DNA from: an uncultured beta proteobacterium
GTDB lineage: Bacteria; Pseudomonadota; Gammaproteobacteria; Burkholderiales; Burkholderiaceae_C
NCBI GenBank assembly: GCA_903885585.1
Contig: CAISJH010000429.1
Location: forward strand, 1 to 57,103
DNA: 57,103 nucleotides
Reading direction: 5' to 3'
Made by a program: the position numbers and the translations under genes. Every line of letters begins with the position of its first letter. Within the stretch, counting starts at the first letter, position 1. Under the pieces are notes generated by a model that was not told the DNA's origin, ran no database searches, and saw only the letters and a list, made by a program, of their open reading frames with translations. Below are positions 55,723-57,103 of this stretch, one piece after another.

Positions 55723-56772
55723 CTAATCAGCGAATTGAAAGTCCAATATTCTGATTTCGATTTTGTTTCTGTTTTCGGTGCCGTTAAGTATATTGTATCG
55801 ATAGTTCAAGCTCTGAACGCTTTGGTCGACTCTGGAGCCCGTTCTCCTTGCCAATCCTGCCGGGATTACTCCAGTGAATCGTATTGTGTCGACTTCGATC
55901 GGCTGCGCTTTGTCGTCAAAGAATATAACATTGCCCAGTACATTCTTGATCGGCCTATCGAGTTGATTTTTGATTGATAGCGTGTAATATCCTCCGCAAT
56001 TTGAGCAGGCTGGGTGTGTCCACTCAAGGGAAAGCCCTACAACGCCGTCACTTGCCCTTCCACCCAAATCCGACACAATGGATACAGGTGGAGTTGGTGA
56101 AGTGATAGAACTTAATGAGCGCGCACTGCCGGACGTATTAGCGAGTGCTCGCAGATGGCTGGAAGCAATTGCAAAATTTAGATTTTGGCCACTCTTGAAG
56201 GTGGACACTGCAACGCCAATGACGCTGCCAGACTGATTTAGAACTGGGCCACCACTGCTACCAGGTGATATGGGTGCAGTGATTTGAATCAAGCTTCCAT
56301 CTTGGGAGCTTCGAATTCCACTTACTATACCTTGAGAAAATGTTCCTTCCAGCCCTTGTGGATTTCCAACGGCGTATATAGACTCGCCTACTTGAACGGA
56401 GTCACTATTTCCAATTTCTAATGTTGGCCATCGTCCAGATGGAACTTTGAGGAGCACTAAGTCCCTACGTTCATCGATAGCAGTGAAGCCCTCAATCGGA
56501 AGTTGGTGTTTTTGCCCAATCAACCTAGCGTAGCCACGGCTTGCACCGCGAATTACATGGTAATTAGTCGCGATCTCCCCATCTCGGACGAAAAAGCCAC
56601 TACCTAAAGAGATAGCCTGTCCATTACCATCTTGCATTACCAAGATAACGGTCGATCGAAAGGCCTTTGCGGCAATTTGCTGAGGTGAATTTGCGTGTGC
56701 GGAAGTGACTGACAAAAGCCATACGAAAGCGATAATGACCAATTTTAGCAAAACACCGATGAGCATGTTCAT
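55723..56772 (-). CDS. HtrA/DegP-like trypsin-fold serine protease
   Basis: GSGFFVRDGEIATNYHVIRG (His), IDERRDLVLLKV (Asp), ITAPISPGSSGGPVLNQSGSVIGV (Ser); N-terminal signal/TM. Confidence 0.9.
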   Translation of the reverse strand: MNMLIGVLLKLVIIAFVWLLSVTSAHANSPQQIAAKAFRSTVILVMQDGNGQAISLGSGFFVRDGEIATNYHVIRGASRGYARLIGQKHQLPIEGFTAIDERRDLVLLKVPSGRWPTLEIGNSDSVQVGESIYAVGNPQGLEGTFSQGIVSGIRSSQDGSLIQITAPISPGSSGGPVLNQSGSVIGVAVSTFKSGQNLNFAIASSHLRALANTSGSARSLSSITSPTPPVSIVSDLGGRASDGVVGLSLEWTHPACSNCGGYYTLSIKNQLDRPIKNVLGNVIFFDDKAQPIEVDTIRFTGVIPAGLARRTGSRVDQSVQSLNYRYNILNGTENRNKIEIRILDFQFAD

Positions 56773-56824
56773 TTTTATCCCCTAAGTGCCCATAAAAACC
56801 TGTGGGAGGCAAGCCTGCGGTACT

Positions 56825-57103
56825 TTAATTAGACTCACCTCTGTTTAACCTAAATGATTCACCGAAAGTCACCAAATCATCTAGTTTAGTAAAGATCTTG
56901 AACCTCTTTCCGCCTTGCATGATTGTCCACTTTACATTAGGGTATGCGCCAGAGGTTTCTATATGGTAGCCCTGCTTGGTAATCCTCATGCAAGCGACTA
57001 TTCTCCTGCTTTCAAATTCAGCTTCAGCTGGGTCAAGTGCTTTTTTCTCTACTGTAACAGTGCTTTCTTTCTCAGCTCTGAATGTTGTATCCTCATATTT
57101 TAC
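56825..57103 (-). CDS. Partial hypothetical protein (5' end beyond the window)
   Basis: Minus-strand open frame: VKYEDTTFRAEKESTVTVEKKALDPAEAEFESRRIVACMRITKQGYHIETSGAYPNVKWTIMQGGKRFKIFTKLDDLVTFGESFRLNRGESN*; not in the ORF track. Confidence 0.6.
   Translation of the reverse strand, partial: VKYEDTTFRAEKESTVTVEKKALDPAEAEFESRRIVACMRITKQGYHIETSGAYPNVKWTIMQGGKRFKIFTKLDDLVTFGESFRLNRGESN

Noticed and set aside
1-57103. tRNA or rRNA genes
   Set aside because: No cloverleaf with a GGTTCGAATCC-type T-arm or rRNA core sequence noticed on either strand; tRNAscan-SE not run.

Overview
GC-rich proteobacterial DNA (gene content suggests Burkholderiales), probably from a large conjugative plasmid or ICE. 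Main contents: (i) the 3' part of a group II intron (RT/maturase plus domain V/VI-like 3' end); (ii) an ssb-led operon of poorly characterised genes, including a TIM-barrel protein; (iii) a type IVB (R64 PilL-V / TCP-like) pilus operon with two tandem pilins, two TcpQ-like proteins, PilN secretin, PilO, PilP, PilQ ATPase, PilR, a DsbC-like protein and PilV, continuing into a secreted protein and a ~2,070-aa cysteine-rich tandem-repeat protein; (iv) a CAP-domain lipoprotein, a probable integron relic (degraded intI, one cassette-like ORF, a partial attC-like sequence), an SNase-like nuclease, class II ribonucleotide reductase, a gtr-like glycosyltransferase pair, a SWIM/SNF2 helicase and an AIM24-like membrane protein; (v) a third TcpQ-like lipoprotein overlapping an HU-like gene, a DnaQ-like protein with a changed ExoI motif, LPP20-like lipoproteins, an H-NS-like protein, an IS30 remnant, a TraN-like protein with added C-terminal Ig-like modules, and an HtrA-like protease. 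The strongest candidate for something undescribed is the pil operon ending in the giant four-Cys-repeat protein, with a disulfide isomerase in the same operon and related Ig-like modules on TraN. The integron relic is the second. All family calls come from reading motifs by eye; no database search was run.
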